A DNA stretch of 64,000 bases from Theileria orientalis strain Shintoku (taxonomy: Eukaryota; Apicomplexa; Aconoidasida; Piroplasmida; Theileriidae), in assembly GCF_000740895.1 (NCBI RefSeq), contig NC_025260.1:1282001-1346000 (forward strand). The letters run 5' to 3'. The position numbers and the translations under genes were made by a program. This document shows, piece after piece, positions 1 through 11,500 of this stretch; the first letter of the stretch is position 1; each line of letters opens with the position of its first letter. The notes beneath the pieces are model-generated. The model worked only from the letters and a program-made list of their open reading frames with translations. It was not told where the DNA came from and searched no databases.

Positions 1-980
1 GGGTTCAATGTAGACCCTGAACTGTAACAACACTTGTACAGTAACAGCAACTCATCCAGTAATCTACCATCATTGTTCTTTCCACTTGTTTTACTAAATG
101 CCTTTATATCCGTTTCGACTAGCTGGTGTGCCCGTGGAATCAATTCAACGTCAAAAAACTCTCTAACATCCTTCAGTTTACAGTGCGACAGGTACTTTGC
201 GATCAACCCTAGTGAGCTTACGTCATACTCGTTTATCAAATTCTGTGTTTTAAAGTACAAACTTCTAACCACCTGTTCATTCTGCCAGTTCAACCTATAT
301 ATTGCGTATAATGTACTCAATACTTCGTTCGCGCTCATATCCTCAGTATAATAACTCAACTTGTCTGCGATTACACTCATGATCTCCTCGTTGTTTATAT
401 TATGAATGCTTATCGACTTAAGCACGTACATCAGATCAATTTTATTCATGTTAACGAGCATATTTTTATTCTGCACCAGCAGCCTTTCCACGACGTCCCT
501 GTTAACACAATTTGACTCCGACAATGCCAATACTATGTTACAAAACGACCTTGCTGTTATCTTTAAATTGCTTAGACTCATTCTCGACACTATTGTACTA
601 CATAAAGATTCATTCAACTTATTGAATAGCGACAAATACTTTGAAATAATTGCCAGTTGCTTCGTGTTCATGAATTTTACTAGCGCTGAAACTTTACTCA
701 GATATGCTTCTGCGATGTCTCCTATTTTAAACGGGCCTTGGCACTCTCTACTTTCCCTGTCTTTGTACCTTATCTCCATGTGTGCAATCTCATCATTGGT
801 GTGTCCCTTAAAAAGTCCATAATACAGCAGACACATGTCCCTTATGCCCTGCTTATCTTTGTATTTTCTATGAATTCCTGTCAAAACATCTCTCCACTTC
901 CCAGAATCATAGTTATCGTGCTTCGCTAAGAGGTAAAGGCTCTCAAATACGTTAGGAATCCTCTTCACCTTCGTTCCCAT
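1..980 (-). CDS. Helical-repeat protein, partial (3' end outside window)
   Basis: The minus strand is open from an ATG at 980 down to base 1 with no stop, so about 326 N-terminal residues are visible and the gene runs off the window. The product is hydrophilic and mostly alpha-helical, with recurring Leu/Ile/Asn-rich segments of about 35-40 residues and no signal peptide or membrane segment. This layout recalls the helical-repeat (OPR/RAP-type) RNA-binding proteins that apicomplexans send to the mitochondrion, but the diagnostic C-terminal RAP domain would lie outside the window, so that family call is inference. It faces away from the next gene across a 0.7-kb AT-rich gap. Confidence 0.75.
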   Translation of the reverse strand, partial: MGTKVKRIPNVFESLYLLAKHDNYDSGKWRDVLTGIHRKYKDKQGIRDMCLLYYGLFKGHTNDEIAHMEIRYKDRESRECQGPFKIGDIAEAYLSKVSALVKFMNTKQLAIISKYLSLFNKLNESLCSTIVSRMSLSNLKITARSFCNIVLALSESNCVNRDVVERLLVQNKNMLVNMNKIDLMYVLKSISIHNINNEEIMSVIADKLSYYTEDMSANEVLSTLYAIYRLNWQNEQVVRSLYFKTQNLINEYDVSSLGLIAKYLSHCKLKDVREFFDVELIPRAHQLVETDIKAFSKTSGKNNDGRLLDELLLLYKCCYSSGSTLN

Positions 981-1711
981 TGTACAGAAACCATTCAAGT
1001 TCACTTTACAGAATTAAGCCATTCTCAACCTTTACAATAATTCTATTCATAATATACATCATTCTAAACCTTAATATTCAATGTACAATATTCTCAATTC
1101 CGTATATAGTTCATATAGTCATACACATTCTTCAAATAATAAAAATGGCTTTAAATTAGACACACAATATAATAAATTTTTTATTTTATAGGTTTAAATT
1201 AACTCTATAAATTGAATTTAAGATTACTATTGTATTTTTATTTGTATTTATTGTGCCCAATTTCAATTCTTATTCATACATTAAACTAATCTCCGTACAC
1301 AATTATTTCATTAGATTCCTCTTATTTATAAAATCATTTTAGCATCTAATTAATTTATATTCTGTTTTTATTCTGTTTACATGAAATAACGAGTATGTGT
1401 ATTCTAACCCATATGTTTGCTAAATTAATCTCTTTTAACTTATATGTTATCTAAATTTTACACATATTCATATTATTTAACTAAAATACTCATTCCTTCT
1501 ACCTTTTATTTCGAATTTGCCCTTTTCTTAATTAAATGTGTATGATCACATTCTGAATCAAATGCGTTTAATATTACTTTAATTTTACCAAAATATACAT
1601 TTATCATTAAACATACATGATTTATAACCTGATTCCACTAATTTGCAATTTACATGGCATTTATAAGTGAGTTAAAACATACTTGAACATACTTGATTTT
1701 AACTGAATAAA
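981..1711. other. Divergent intergenic region, AT-rich
   Basis: This gap separates two divergent genes and probably carries both promoters. It is AT-rich with T-runs; I see no ORF, RNA gene or ordered repeat. Confidence 0.5.
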
Positions 1712-3109
1712 ATGTCGTTAAAGAGATTTATGGTTAAAAGAATAGATAGTAAAAATATTAACAGTGGCATAAATTTAAATGACAAAATCAATAGTAAACA
1801 TTTTAATGGCGGTTTAGAGTGCAAAATGCGAGAAATGTATCATTATCCGTCTCCAGGAAAGCTAGCTGAAAACTCCATTTTGGTACACACGAATGATTTT
1901 GCAAGAGACTTAAGTGGAGAAATAGAGCTAAATGGACTAAACATAGGGTCGATTGAGCATGAATTAGACAATAAGGGGTCCTATGGTCTTACAGAATTCA
2001 GTAACTGTGCTGAACACAGCTGTCGCCAAGAGTGCAACAATCATGACTCTGGCGATGAAATTGGAGTAATAATTCAAAACGAAGATGGGTGTCATAAAGA
2101 CGGCTGGGTCTTGAGTTCAAATGAATTCAAGGCGTTTAGCAACAGCTTTCCATTCTCCTGTTACACCAGCGCTGATCATCCGTTTACCAACTATACCTCC
2201 ATTGAAGATACAGAGGCTGCACTTGGCCCTGAAAATGAACTGTGTATTAAGAATTTAATAACATACTTCAACCTCATTCTAATGCTATTCTCACTATCCG
2301 CGCCTCTTTTTTTACACATTTTTTACCAGTTTAAACTCTACTATAGCATAGTGGACATCAAATCGACTTCAAGTTTACTAAAGAAGGCTAACGTTAACAA
2401 AAATGTTTTGGAGAAGATGACTGAGTTTGAGAACTTCTTCTTTCTTGGAGTGTCAATTTATGTCATAATTCAGCTCATTGGCTCCATTTTAACATACTTG
2501 CGGTACAATTTACACCTACAGCAGCTGTACAAAATCTCGATTAAAAATTCAAAGGATGACATGGTCAGTAACCACAGGGACAACGCACTTAAGAGGTTAA
2601 ACATCTACTTTAAGAGCCTATCCATTGACGACAATGTGACTAAAATCATTGGTAAAAACTTAGCTGAGAGTTTCAGTGACGTCTCTTATAGGTTCAACAG
2701 CTATAATATGCGGTGGATATGGGACCGGATTAGAGCCTATAAGTTCAGAACCTTTGGATTTAAAATTTGGGTTTCATTTGCTTTCAACGTATCCATATCT
2801 ATCCTGGTCTGCCTCTGCGTTTACTACAAAAGGTTCAGACTCTGGTACACCATGCCCTTCGACCGCTTTAAAAATGTTTCTAACTCGTACTGGAACATTG
2901 CACTGAACTACGAGGGCTTTGTGTGGACTACGTTCATCTTTGTCATAAACTTGCTATCGTGGACTATCATAGTTCTAGTGAATCGTAGCCTTCCGATGTT
3001 CATAGACGAAACGCAGTACTTCCTGAAGGACATTATGGACAGTTTTAACGAACAGGTCTCAGGCAGCATATGGGATCGCGAGGTCTCATTCCTCATCAGA
3101 AACATATAG
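1712..3109 (+). CDS. Four-pass membrane protein of unknown function
   Basis: Single-exon ORF of 465 residues starting at an ATG in the context AAAATGTC. Residues 1-185 are hydrophilic with no signal peptide. Hydrophobic segments follow near residues 188-210, 245-265, 350-370 and 400-425, separated by charged loops, so it is probably a polytopic membrane protein with a long cytosolic N-terminus. The loop between the second and third segments is Lys/Asp/Asn-rich. No domain family is recognisable; it is probably piroplasm-specific. The pattern does not match common transporter motifs, and I assign no function. Confidence 0.8.
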   Translation: MSLKRFMVKRIDSKNINSGINLNDKINSKHFNGGLECKMREMYHYPSPGKLAENSILVHTNDFARDLSGEIELNGLNIGSIEHELDNKGSYGLTEFSNCAEHSCRQECNNHDSGDEIGVIIQNEDGCHKDGWVLSSNEFKAFSNSFPFSCYTSADHPFTNYTSIEDTEAALGPENELCIKNLITYFNLILMLFSLSAPLFLHIFYQFKLYYSIVDIKSTSSLLKKANVNKNVLEKMTEFENFFFLGVSIYVIIQLIGSILTYLRYNLHLQQLYKISIKNSKDDMVSNHRDNALKRLNIYFKSLSIDDNVTKIIGKNLAESFSDVSYRFNSYNMRWIWDRIRAYKFRTFGFKIWVSFAFNVSISILVCLCVYYKRFRLWYTMPFDRFKNVSNSYWNIALNYEGFVWTTFIFVINLLSWTIIVLVNRSLPMFIDETQYFLKDIMDSFNEQVSGSIWDREVSFLIRNI

Positions 3110-3318
3110 AACCTCCTGGGTAATACCGCCGAATTCAAAAAACCAAGGACAAAGGTAACTTTGATTACACATTTAGGCATAGGTAGCCATCTTAGTGTAT
3201 TTGGAGTAAATAATTACAATTTTTCATACAAATCTAGCTAAATAGGAATATCTATTTCTTATGTGTAATAAATTAACAATCTATCAATAGATTTGGGAGG
3301 GAGGAGAATCGAAGAGTG

Positions 3319-3749
3319 CTAGTTCATTCTGGGAGTTACCTTCCCCTTGGAGTCCACAAGTCTCTGATACGCCCTGTCGAACGCATTGTATCTTCCGTAT
3401 TCGTATGCTCTTTGTATTCTTGCGATCAAAGGCCTAATGTTCTTGGCCTTCCCCGTTAATCGAGCGTATTTAGCAGAATGCTCTGAAGGAGGAGTTCTTC
3501 GAGATCCGGAGCCAGCGTTCGTTGTTTGATAGAATACTCTAAAATTGGCATTAGACAATTAAGAGCTTACACGTGACGGTCCACCCTAGGGTCGTACTTA
3601 CGTAAAGCCATTCTGAACTTGGACTTTAGAGGGGATATTCTGGTCAAATAGAAATACCCAGACTGAACACAGCTATTAAGACGCACAGGAAGACGCTTGC
3701 TTTTGTTTTGGAACAGGATTCTACTAGTGAATATCATTTTTTTAAACAA
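3319..3749 (-). CDS. Small basic two-exon protein
   Basis: Two reading frames join across a short intron. The preferred model is exon 1 at 3749-3571, intron 3570-3539 (32 nt, GTAAGC...TTTTAG) and exon 2 at 3538-3319, giving 132 residues. An alternative donor (GTAAGT at 3601) with an acceptor ending at 3537 also keeps the frame and gives 121 residues. The product is very basic, with an Arg/Lys-rich N-terminus free of acidic residues that resembles a mitochondrial presequence, and a C-terminal half rich in Arg, Tyr and Ala. It could be a mitochondrial ribosomal or other RNA-binding protein, but I do not recognise the family. It shares a 197-bp divergent promoter region with the SUN-domain gene. 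Confidence 0.65.
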
Positions 3750-3946
3750 TCAACGCTACACACCACGATAACATAGAATCCTAGATTGGGAAGCATATAT
3801 TAACAAAAGGTTTAAAAAATCATTAAATAAATAACTTATAAAAATATTTGTTACATATAAAAATTAAAATGAGAAAATATATGCTAATATGTGAATAATC
3901 TACCCAATTTAGATGTGGTACACATATTATGTTAAAATAAATTAGA
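3750..3946. promoter_or_regulatory. Short shared promoter region between divergent genes
   Basis: Only 197 bp separate the start codons of the small basic protein (-) and the SUN-domain gene (+). The stretch is very AT-rich and must hold both promoters. No specific motif was recognised. Confidence 0.45.
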
Positions 3947-6900
3947 ATGGCGGAAATTTCAAAGGGAATTCCTTTGAAAAAGGATTGTAAAATAATAGGC
4001 TATAGGAAACAAAAGTATAAATTCGAATATCTGCTGAGAGCAGTATTCTTTGTATTATTAGTGTTTGTATTTGTACGTAAAATATTATTATTTGACCCTC
4101 CAGAGCTAAAAGTTAAATCGCAATCAAGCAGAGAGTCAGCAAACATAATTAGAGGAAAACCATATAACGAGAACCTGTATTCGCTGAGCTACGACTTCGC
4201 AACGGAGGAATCCGGAGCGAAAATAATAGCACATTCCAAATCGCTAGAGAACATATCGAACATACTGCGGTATGACAACAACATATATATGCTGGCCCCG
4301 TGCCAGACAACAGACTGGTTCATACTATCCTTCCAGGAAAGCATACTAATACAGCAGATATCGTTTCTGTCGTACGAATTTTACGCATCGTCATACAAGT
4401 AAGCGTCCATAAAGTAGCTAGACGACAGTCACCAGAATACGACAGGTGAACTTGTATTTGGTGGTCACATATTAGTTACATAATAGTTGTAAATAAGTTG
4501 ATCGTTACTAGTAACACCGTGTTGTTTTAAGACCGTAAGCAAATTCGATGTAGGAACTTACGAATATCAGTATCGAATGTGTACCCAACGAGTAAGTTTG
4601 TAACATTGGCAGAGATCGAGACTGAGCCGCTGACGAATGAAATATTCGACCTCGCATTCCTGTGCGACAGCGATAAGAACGACTGCTGGTGCAAGTACGT
4701 GAAGGTGGAGTTGCTGGACTACCACAAGGAGGAGGACAACTACTACTGCGCAATCACGAAGATGAAGGTGTACGGAATCACCGCAGTCGAGTACCTGGAA
4801 AGTGAAATAGGAGAAGATAAGTCGATGTATCAGTCGGAGGAGGGGCCAGGGGCAAGTGCGGCAGGCGTACAAGGAGCAAGCGGTAGCTGTGGGAGCACCA
4901 GCTACTCAAGTAAGAACATGGGCGCCGGGGGTGACAGTGCAGGAGTGTGCGGAAGTGAAAGAGTGAAGGTGATGAGGATGTTCGACAAGGCGAAGCTGGA
5001 CGCAAGTCCAACCTTCCTGTACGATATAAAAAACACAATCATGAGCTCGTTCTACAAGTTCCTGATGTCAATGGCGCTGAGAAGAGACGAGTACAACAAA
5101 AAGCTGCTCCACAGGCTGATTAAGATAGGGAAGAGTAAGAAGTACTGCGGAACTAACCTGCTGTTCCAGTTCAACTGCAACAGGTTCATAACGTACCTGC
5201 TGCTGGAGAAGTACTCAGCCTACTACTCGACCATTTTGGAGTACGTGAGGCTGCCGAGGAAACACACGTGGTTCGAGAGAGTCGTCTTCGACTTCATCAA
5301 GAGCAAAAAGAGCCTTATCTACAGCATCATCAACGACGTGGGAATAAAGGAAGTGCCAGTGCTGGTGTGCATAGACACGTTTGGAGTAGTCTCGACATAC
5401 AAATGCTACTTCTACTTCAACCTCAAGTCGTTCTCGACACTGCTGTTCACAGAGTACACGAAGGGCGTTAAGTTCAACAAAATTGGTGGCCATGAAGATG
5501 AGACGTGGGTGGAAGTAGGTAACGGAAGCGTCGGTAATGAGTGTGAAGGTGAGGATACAATGTGTAGTACGAGCACAGATGACTACGACGGTGACAGGGA
5601 AGTAGCTGCCATAAATGGTGTTAAAGAGGATGAACAAATGGATAGATTAGATGAATTGGGAGTTATAAGTGACAGAAATGATAATGATAGTAATAATAAG
5701 AACGAAGAAGATTATATAGAGGTTATTGACAGTAAAGAAGTGTTAAGTCAGACTACTAAAGGTGATACGGTTGCGACCAAAAGTAATGTGGAAGTGGAAG
5801 AACAAATAAACACGGAAGATAAATTAGATGATATACAAGAGGAATTAGGAGAAAAAGAAGATAAATTGGAGAAGTTAAAGGAGGAAAGTAAACGACAAAC
5901 ATTAGGTGAAGGAGAAGAACAAGGTAGTAGTATAGATAAAGATAGTAAAAAAGCAAGTGAAGATAAAAAGGAAACAGAATTAACCTCAGATAGTCAGGGA
6001 AGTCAAGTAAGACAGAACAGTGGAAATCAGAATCAGAAACAAGGAGAACACGAAACCCATGAAAACAACAGTACAAATGCCAAACAAGGCACAAATGGTG
6101 AAAAAAGTGACCATGTAAACTTAGATCAGAAACATAAGAATAGTAGTAACAGTAAAAAAGGTAGAAGTAGCTGTAGTAAGCTCAATAAGAGTAGTAAGGT
6201 GTATAAAAGAGTTAAGGGAGGAGATAGGTTCTATTTCTACTACGCAGATGGGAGATCGTTGGTAAAAAATGTAATAAAAAAGTATAAAAGCCTAACGCAA
6301 GACGTAAAATTAGTGGAAAGATGCGACTATAGAATCGCAGACGAGTACATATCCTCAATAACAGTGGTAGGGAAGCTGATGTACATCAACCTATCGCCGG
6401 ACTCAACGTCGTCGTACCCAGTTAACCTGGACAGAAATAGCGAAAAGGTGGAGGAAAAACTAGTGAAGATGAACAGGAACATGTACAGAATCGACTTTTT
6501 AAACAACCTAACGAAGTACTTCGACGAAAGATGCTACGCCAATGAGATGCAGAGCGGGCTTCCCAAGGGCGTGCACACGCACCTGCACCCAGGGCTGCAC
6601 AGCGACCTGGACTCAGTGCTCCACAACGATGAGCTTAACGGAGGACTGCGCCCAGACCTGCACGTTGGCTTCCACGGAGGGCTTAACACGAGGCTGCGCA
6701 AGGAGATCGACAGCGACCTGCACAAGAAGGACCAGAAGGTGCACAAGCACGTCCTGCTTAAGTTGTCGGAGAGGATCAAGTCGCTGGAGTACCTGACGAA
6801 CAAGCTCTCGAACAAGATCTACGAAGTGGAGAGGCTTCTGAACATAGCGATAAACCAGCAAATATACAGAGACAATGAGGTATTTTACTTAGTTATTAGG

Positions 6901-7620
6901 CGATGCAGTTGCTACTAATAAATATTAGTACTGGTTATATAGTTAGTTAGGACTACAAATAGATGGTACTATTATCAATACCAATAGTAGTTGTAATAGC
7001 GGCCTTTGATACCATTGTAGAGTAAGCCGAAGAACAATATGACAAGTGAATTTCATGAAGCACTGAGAAAACTGAACATAAACAGATATAAAGTAATCAC
7101 ACGGAGGAAGTTCAATGGCCAGAAGATGTTTGGTGGAAGGAAGAAGTACTACCAGAGAATACGGAGTTACTCGGAGTACGAGGTGGGATACCTGTACATG
7201 GACAGCGAGGAGGCGATGAATTCAGGAAACATGTGCAGACTGAGTCTGTGTGTGCCAAACGATAGCAAGTGCAGGAGGACGAGGCTCCTGAGCAACCTGA
7301 GCAAGTACCACGCGACGCTGAATAGGCGCAAGCTGATAGGCTGCATCATCAGGTACAACTGCAAGTGCCTGAAGCACACACAGCAGATGTACAGCGCGCC
7401 CGGAGAGGAGGAGTGGCTGTACACTAACGACGCGAGTCTGCTGAACGAGTACCTGGCGCTGTGGAGGAGAGTGGCGTGCGCCCTTCGGCAGAGCGTGGCG
7501 AGGTACATCAACGCGTACTCGGTCTTCGCAATGCTGATTCTGACGCAAATATTCTGGATACTCAAGTTCAATGAGCACAATAAGCAGATAAAGAAGCTGA
7601 TGCTGCTGACGAGGTCGTAA
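3947..7620 (+). CDS. SUN-domain (Slp1/mid-SUN type) membrane protein
   Basis: Exon 1 (3947-4398) encodes a basic N-terminus, a membrane segment near residues 28-46 and the start of a SUN domain. A 155-nt intron (4399-4553, GTAAGC...GTAG) joins in phase 2 to exon 2. The joined SUN domain shows the family's Trp-Phe...Gln core, a tyrosine/phenylalanine strand, a YPTSKF turn and a closing CWCKYVKVELL-type strand, around residues 120-220. A long acidic Ser/Asn/Lys low-complexity region follows, then a His/Leu/Gly repeat tract (about 6550-6720) and a coiled coil. The frame stops at 6918, but a GTATTT donor at 6880 and a TAG acceptor at 7020 join in phase 0 to a 200-codon exon (7021-7620) with a membrane segment near its end. 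That matches the mid-SUN layout, so I join them; two genes (3947-6918 and 7039-7620) remain possible. SUN-domain proteins of the Slp1 type act in the ER or nuclear envelope. Confidence 0.7.
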
Positions 7621-8130
7621 TTTATATAAAGTGGACGAGTACACACGCACGTATGCACACGCATATATATGTACATATATATATATATTTACATCTACGT
7701 TTATACACTTATAAGCATCATCATATAGCATACATGAGTATGTATATGAAAATGTAACAGTATGAGGATAACATAGGGTGTACTACAGGTAACAGAACAT
7801 GGCAGTCAGTTGTCAAATATGCCACAATGAGTATTATATCTAAAGATCAGCATACAAATACGTCAGAGTAGACAAGTGTGTATATTATAGAATAGTATAT
7901 AGGTGAATGTGCGGGCGTATATTTGATGATACTCGGCAGCAACGATGAAACGCCCTACACGAGATTCCATACACATTTTGTAAATGCGGGGACACACAGC
8001 AAATGTAAGGAAGGAAATGAATATGACTGACACGTATGGGTTTCATTTTGATATGACATTATATATACACATTGCAATAAACTATAGTACTTGTGGACAT
8101 CAGATCCTCGAGTGTAGTCAAATACTCAGT
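7621..8130. other. Intergenic region downstream of the SUN gene
   Basis: AT-rich 3' flank with a TA/CA-rich tract around 7640-7720. No ORF of interest is seen. Confidence 0.4.
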
Positions 8131-8134
8131 TAGT

Positions 8135-8445
8135 TTGCGATGACTGGTAGCGCAGTGAGGCCGAAAGGCGATGCTACCGTGCTCTCGGTGGTTGCGATGG
8201 ACTAAAATACATGAGGCTTAAAGCCGGGCCGAGAGGCCAAACGAGAGTGTTGCAGTTAGTAACTTGTTACAGTATGGTAGAGAGCACAAAGCCTGAGGGT
8301 ATGACACCAGAATGCGATGAGGGCACAGCACCCTGGAATGCGATAGCGACAAGCTCGCGAGAACTGGCTTGTCTTAACTAAACCTCAAAAACACCTGATC
8401 GAGTGCGGCCCTAAACGGAATCAGGCCGATTCGTTTGGGCAGCCT
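8135..8445. ncRNA. Candidate structured RNA of unknown class
   Basis: This GC-richer island lies between the 3' ends of two converging genes and contains a run of strong inverted repeats. GGTAGC at 8146-8151 pairs with GCTACC at 8173-8178 and encloses a GCC-GAAA-GGC tetraloop hairpin (8160-8169). CTCTCGG at 8182-8188 pairs with CCGAGAG at 8229-8235 and encloses GGCT/AGCC (8215-8225). GACAAGC at 8348-8354 pairs with GCTTGTC at 8367-8373. A bulged stem pairs 8409-8422 with 8428-8439. The hexamer GCGATG or a near match recurs five times. No known RNA class (SRP, RNase P, MRP, snRNA, telomerase) could be confirmed by eye, and the strand is undetermined. Confidence 0.4.
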
Positions 8446-8534
8446 CTACACTATAGCCAGATAGCTTATTGAAACAAACCAACGTTGAAAATTTCAGTCC
8501 AGTTAACGTTTTGGCAGCAACGTTTTAAAAAAAA

Positions 8535-11500
8535 TCAATCTTCCAGTGGAATGACGATCCCAGAAGGTGAGGGTCCACCACTTGAACCTGCAGGTCTTGC
8601 TCGAGGCACAGGGGTACCTGAAGCAGGTATTGGAGTAACTGAAGGGCGTCTTGCAGTTGCGACAGGAGTTGCCTGAGACGGTTCTGAAGAAGTACTACTT
8701 GCAGGAGTTGCAATCGGAGCAGGAGTAGTGGAGGCTCGCCTAGCTACAGCTGAAGCGGGTGAAGCAGGTGTAACGGAGGCTCGCCTAGCTACTCCCGAAG
8801 CAGGCGAAGCAGTTGAAGCTGAGGAGACCGAGGTAAGTGAAGAATTGGAAGGTGATTGGCTAAGTTTAAGCAAGGGAGTAGAAGTGCTGGGGGCGGCGAT
8901 GGGTGACGAAGGCGAATCTGACGTCTGTGAAGTTGACCCGGCAGAACTGACTGGTTTAGCAGAAGCAATATTTGCAGGAGTCGCACTGATTGCAGTTGTG
9001 GAACCTCTGAGGGCCGAGGAGCCTAAAGATGAAACAGCCTTGGGTTGTGGTGTTGTAGACACGGTTACATCTTCTTTAGAAACTTCACCATCCTTATCAG
9101 ATTTCTGCGAATCTTGATCGTTTGAAGGAGAATGAATTAAAACACGTGATTCACTCGGGTCAGATGTCACTAAATCGTCTTCATCCTCTTCATCGTCAGG
9201 TTTGGCATTTTCAGTCTTATCCTGTATCTTAACGGCTACAGCTTTACTTGTAACTGAAGTAACTGAGGCCACTGAAGGCCTTCGGGCAGCAGTTAAGTTG
9301 ATTGTACCAGTGTTAAGTGGAGAGCTAGCTGAAGTCTCAAAGAGTCTGGAATATGTGCTAGTACCAGTAAGAGTGGAGCCAGATGTTCCAGTACCTGAGG
9401 TTGGTCGAGAATCAGTACCAGAAGCTGTTGAAGGAGCAGAATCAGTCTCTCCTTGTTTAGAACCCTCAGAAGCCAGACCACTTCTAGTATCGGTTGAGCC
9501 AGGGGTTGCAAGTGAAGTGGTTGACTCAGGAGTAGTAGATGATGCTCTGGCACTAGTGGAACCAATCTTGAGTAATGGAGTGCCAGAAACAGCAGTCGAA
9601 GCAGGCTTAGGTGTCAGTAAAGGAGTTCTAGTTGTCGATGACTCGGTTGGTTTAGGTTGAGCCTTCGATAACGGTGATGTTACAACAGACTCACTCTTAT
9701 CTTCCGGTTGGCTTTCTGGTACAGTCTTCACTTCAGGTGCCTCTGTAGATGATTCAGACTTCTCTTCTGGTTGACTAGGTGTCTCACTCTTTGGTTCAGG
9801 TTGACTAGCTGTCGCACTCTTAACTGCTGCTGCTTCTGAAGATGATTCCGACTTGTCTTCTGATGCTTCAGAAGATGACACAGTCTTATCTGCTGGTGAC
9901 TCAGTAGATGGATCACTCTTAGCTTCTGGTTGACTAGCTGTCGCACTCTTAACTTCTGGTGCCACAGAAGATGGTTCAGTCTTAAGTGCTGCTGCTTCTG
10001 AAGATGGTTCAGTCGTGGCATCTGCTGCTTCTGAAGATGAATCACTTTTATCTTCTGGTTTACTTTCAGGTTTACTCATTGCTTCAGATGGTTGAGATGC
10101 TGGTTTGGGTCTAATCGTAGAAGACAGTGCAGACGGTTGGGCTTTAGCGCCAATTGCTAGTGGTGATGGCTTGGCACCAAGAGCAGATGATAGAGAGGAT
10201 GGTCTAGATTCCGTAGATGGCTGAGAATCGGGGGTTGATTTGGGAAGGGTCATTTCCACATGTACCCATTTGCCGTCAGATCCCTTGTTAAACACCTTAG
10301 TTGAAGCATTGGCACCCTCTCCTATGTGGATGGTCAACTTGTTACTGCTTTCATTGACAACCTTATTTGCATACTCGTTCTCCTTATCAGTTTTCCAAAT
10401 CTCAACCTTAATGATGCCGGAACCAGCGTTGACTTCATTAAAACGAAATCCTTTTTTGGCAGTAAATGTTCTGACATTGTTATCCAATATGTTATCGCAA
10501 AAGTAAGTGGTCTGGTTACTGTTGACGTTAAGAGTAATAGGATTGACTTTGTATGTGTCAATTGCAGTCCATTTACCGGTTTGAGAGTCTTTCAAAAACA
10601 CCTTAGTAATATCACCATCCAGAAAAACAGTGACAGCTTTATAGTTGCTAGGCATATCTACTTCAACTTTGGTCGAATAATTATTGGCATCGGTTGCTTT
10701 CCACACTTCAGTAGTACCATCCTTGACAGTTTTGAAAGCATGGTTTGCCTTGGCCGAATATGTGACATAATTATCGACTTTTTTATGTTCGAATTCAGAA
10801 GTAGAAATAACTAACAAAATGTCGAGATCAACTCCTGTCTTTGAAAGAGATAAGTAAGAAGAACTGGTACCACTAGTGTCATCGGCCTCTGAAGCTGATA
10901 GATTAACATCGGTAAAAGCAGGTGTAGATAAAGCACTAGCTTTGAAAATGGGAGTACTGCTCCTAACTGACTTGATAGCTGTTCTAAGTGGCGCACGTCC
11001 AGCTGGCTGGGCAATTTGCACAATAGAACCTGCTCTGGCACGTAAAGGTGTAGATAAAGCTGAAGAAGACCGTTGAGATTCGGCAGTTTCTTTAGATTTG
11101 GAGTCTTCTTCAACACCCTTTTTGACTATATTTTTCAACACGCTTCTGGTTACAGACTTGAATTCGCCATTTTTCAATCCCTTGATGTTGCATCCGTCAT
11201 CAAACTCGAGTATGACAAATGAAGTAAATAGGACAAAACAAACTTCTTTCGGATGAACGTTCTTAGAGCTATCGAATTTCCAAACGAGTTTATCCTTAAA
11301 CTTAACTTCTACACACTTGTTTGGATCCTTGAAGGAATAAACGAGCTCTTCATCATCTTCTTCAACCTCAAACTTGGTAGAGTCGTTGGTCGATTCCACA
11401 TTGGCTGCATCTTTAGTTACAATTGTAATATCGGTTCTTTGTAAATTGAGGAACGTCTCGTCATCATCTCCAGGCAAAGATGCAATGCTCTCAGTGTCAC

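Noticed and set aside
8409..8422. CCCTAAAC as a telomerase RNA template
   Set aside because: Only eight bases match the telomere repeat, less than the one and a half repeats a template needs, and they sit in a stem.
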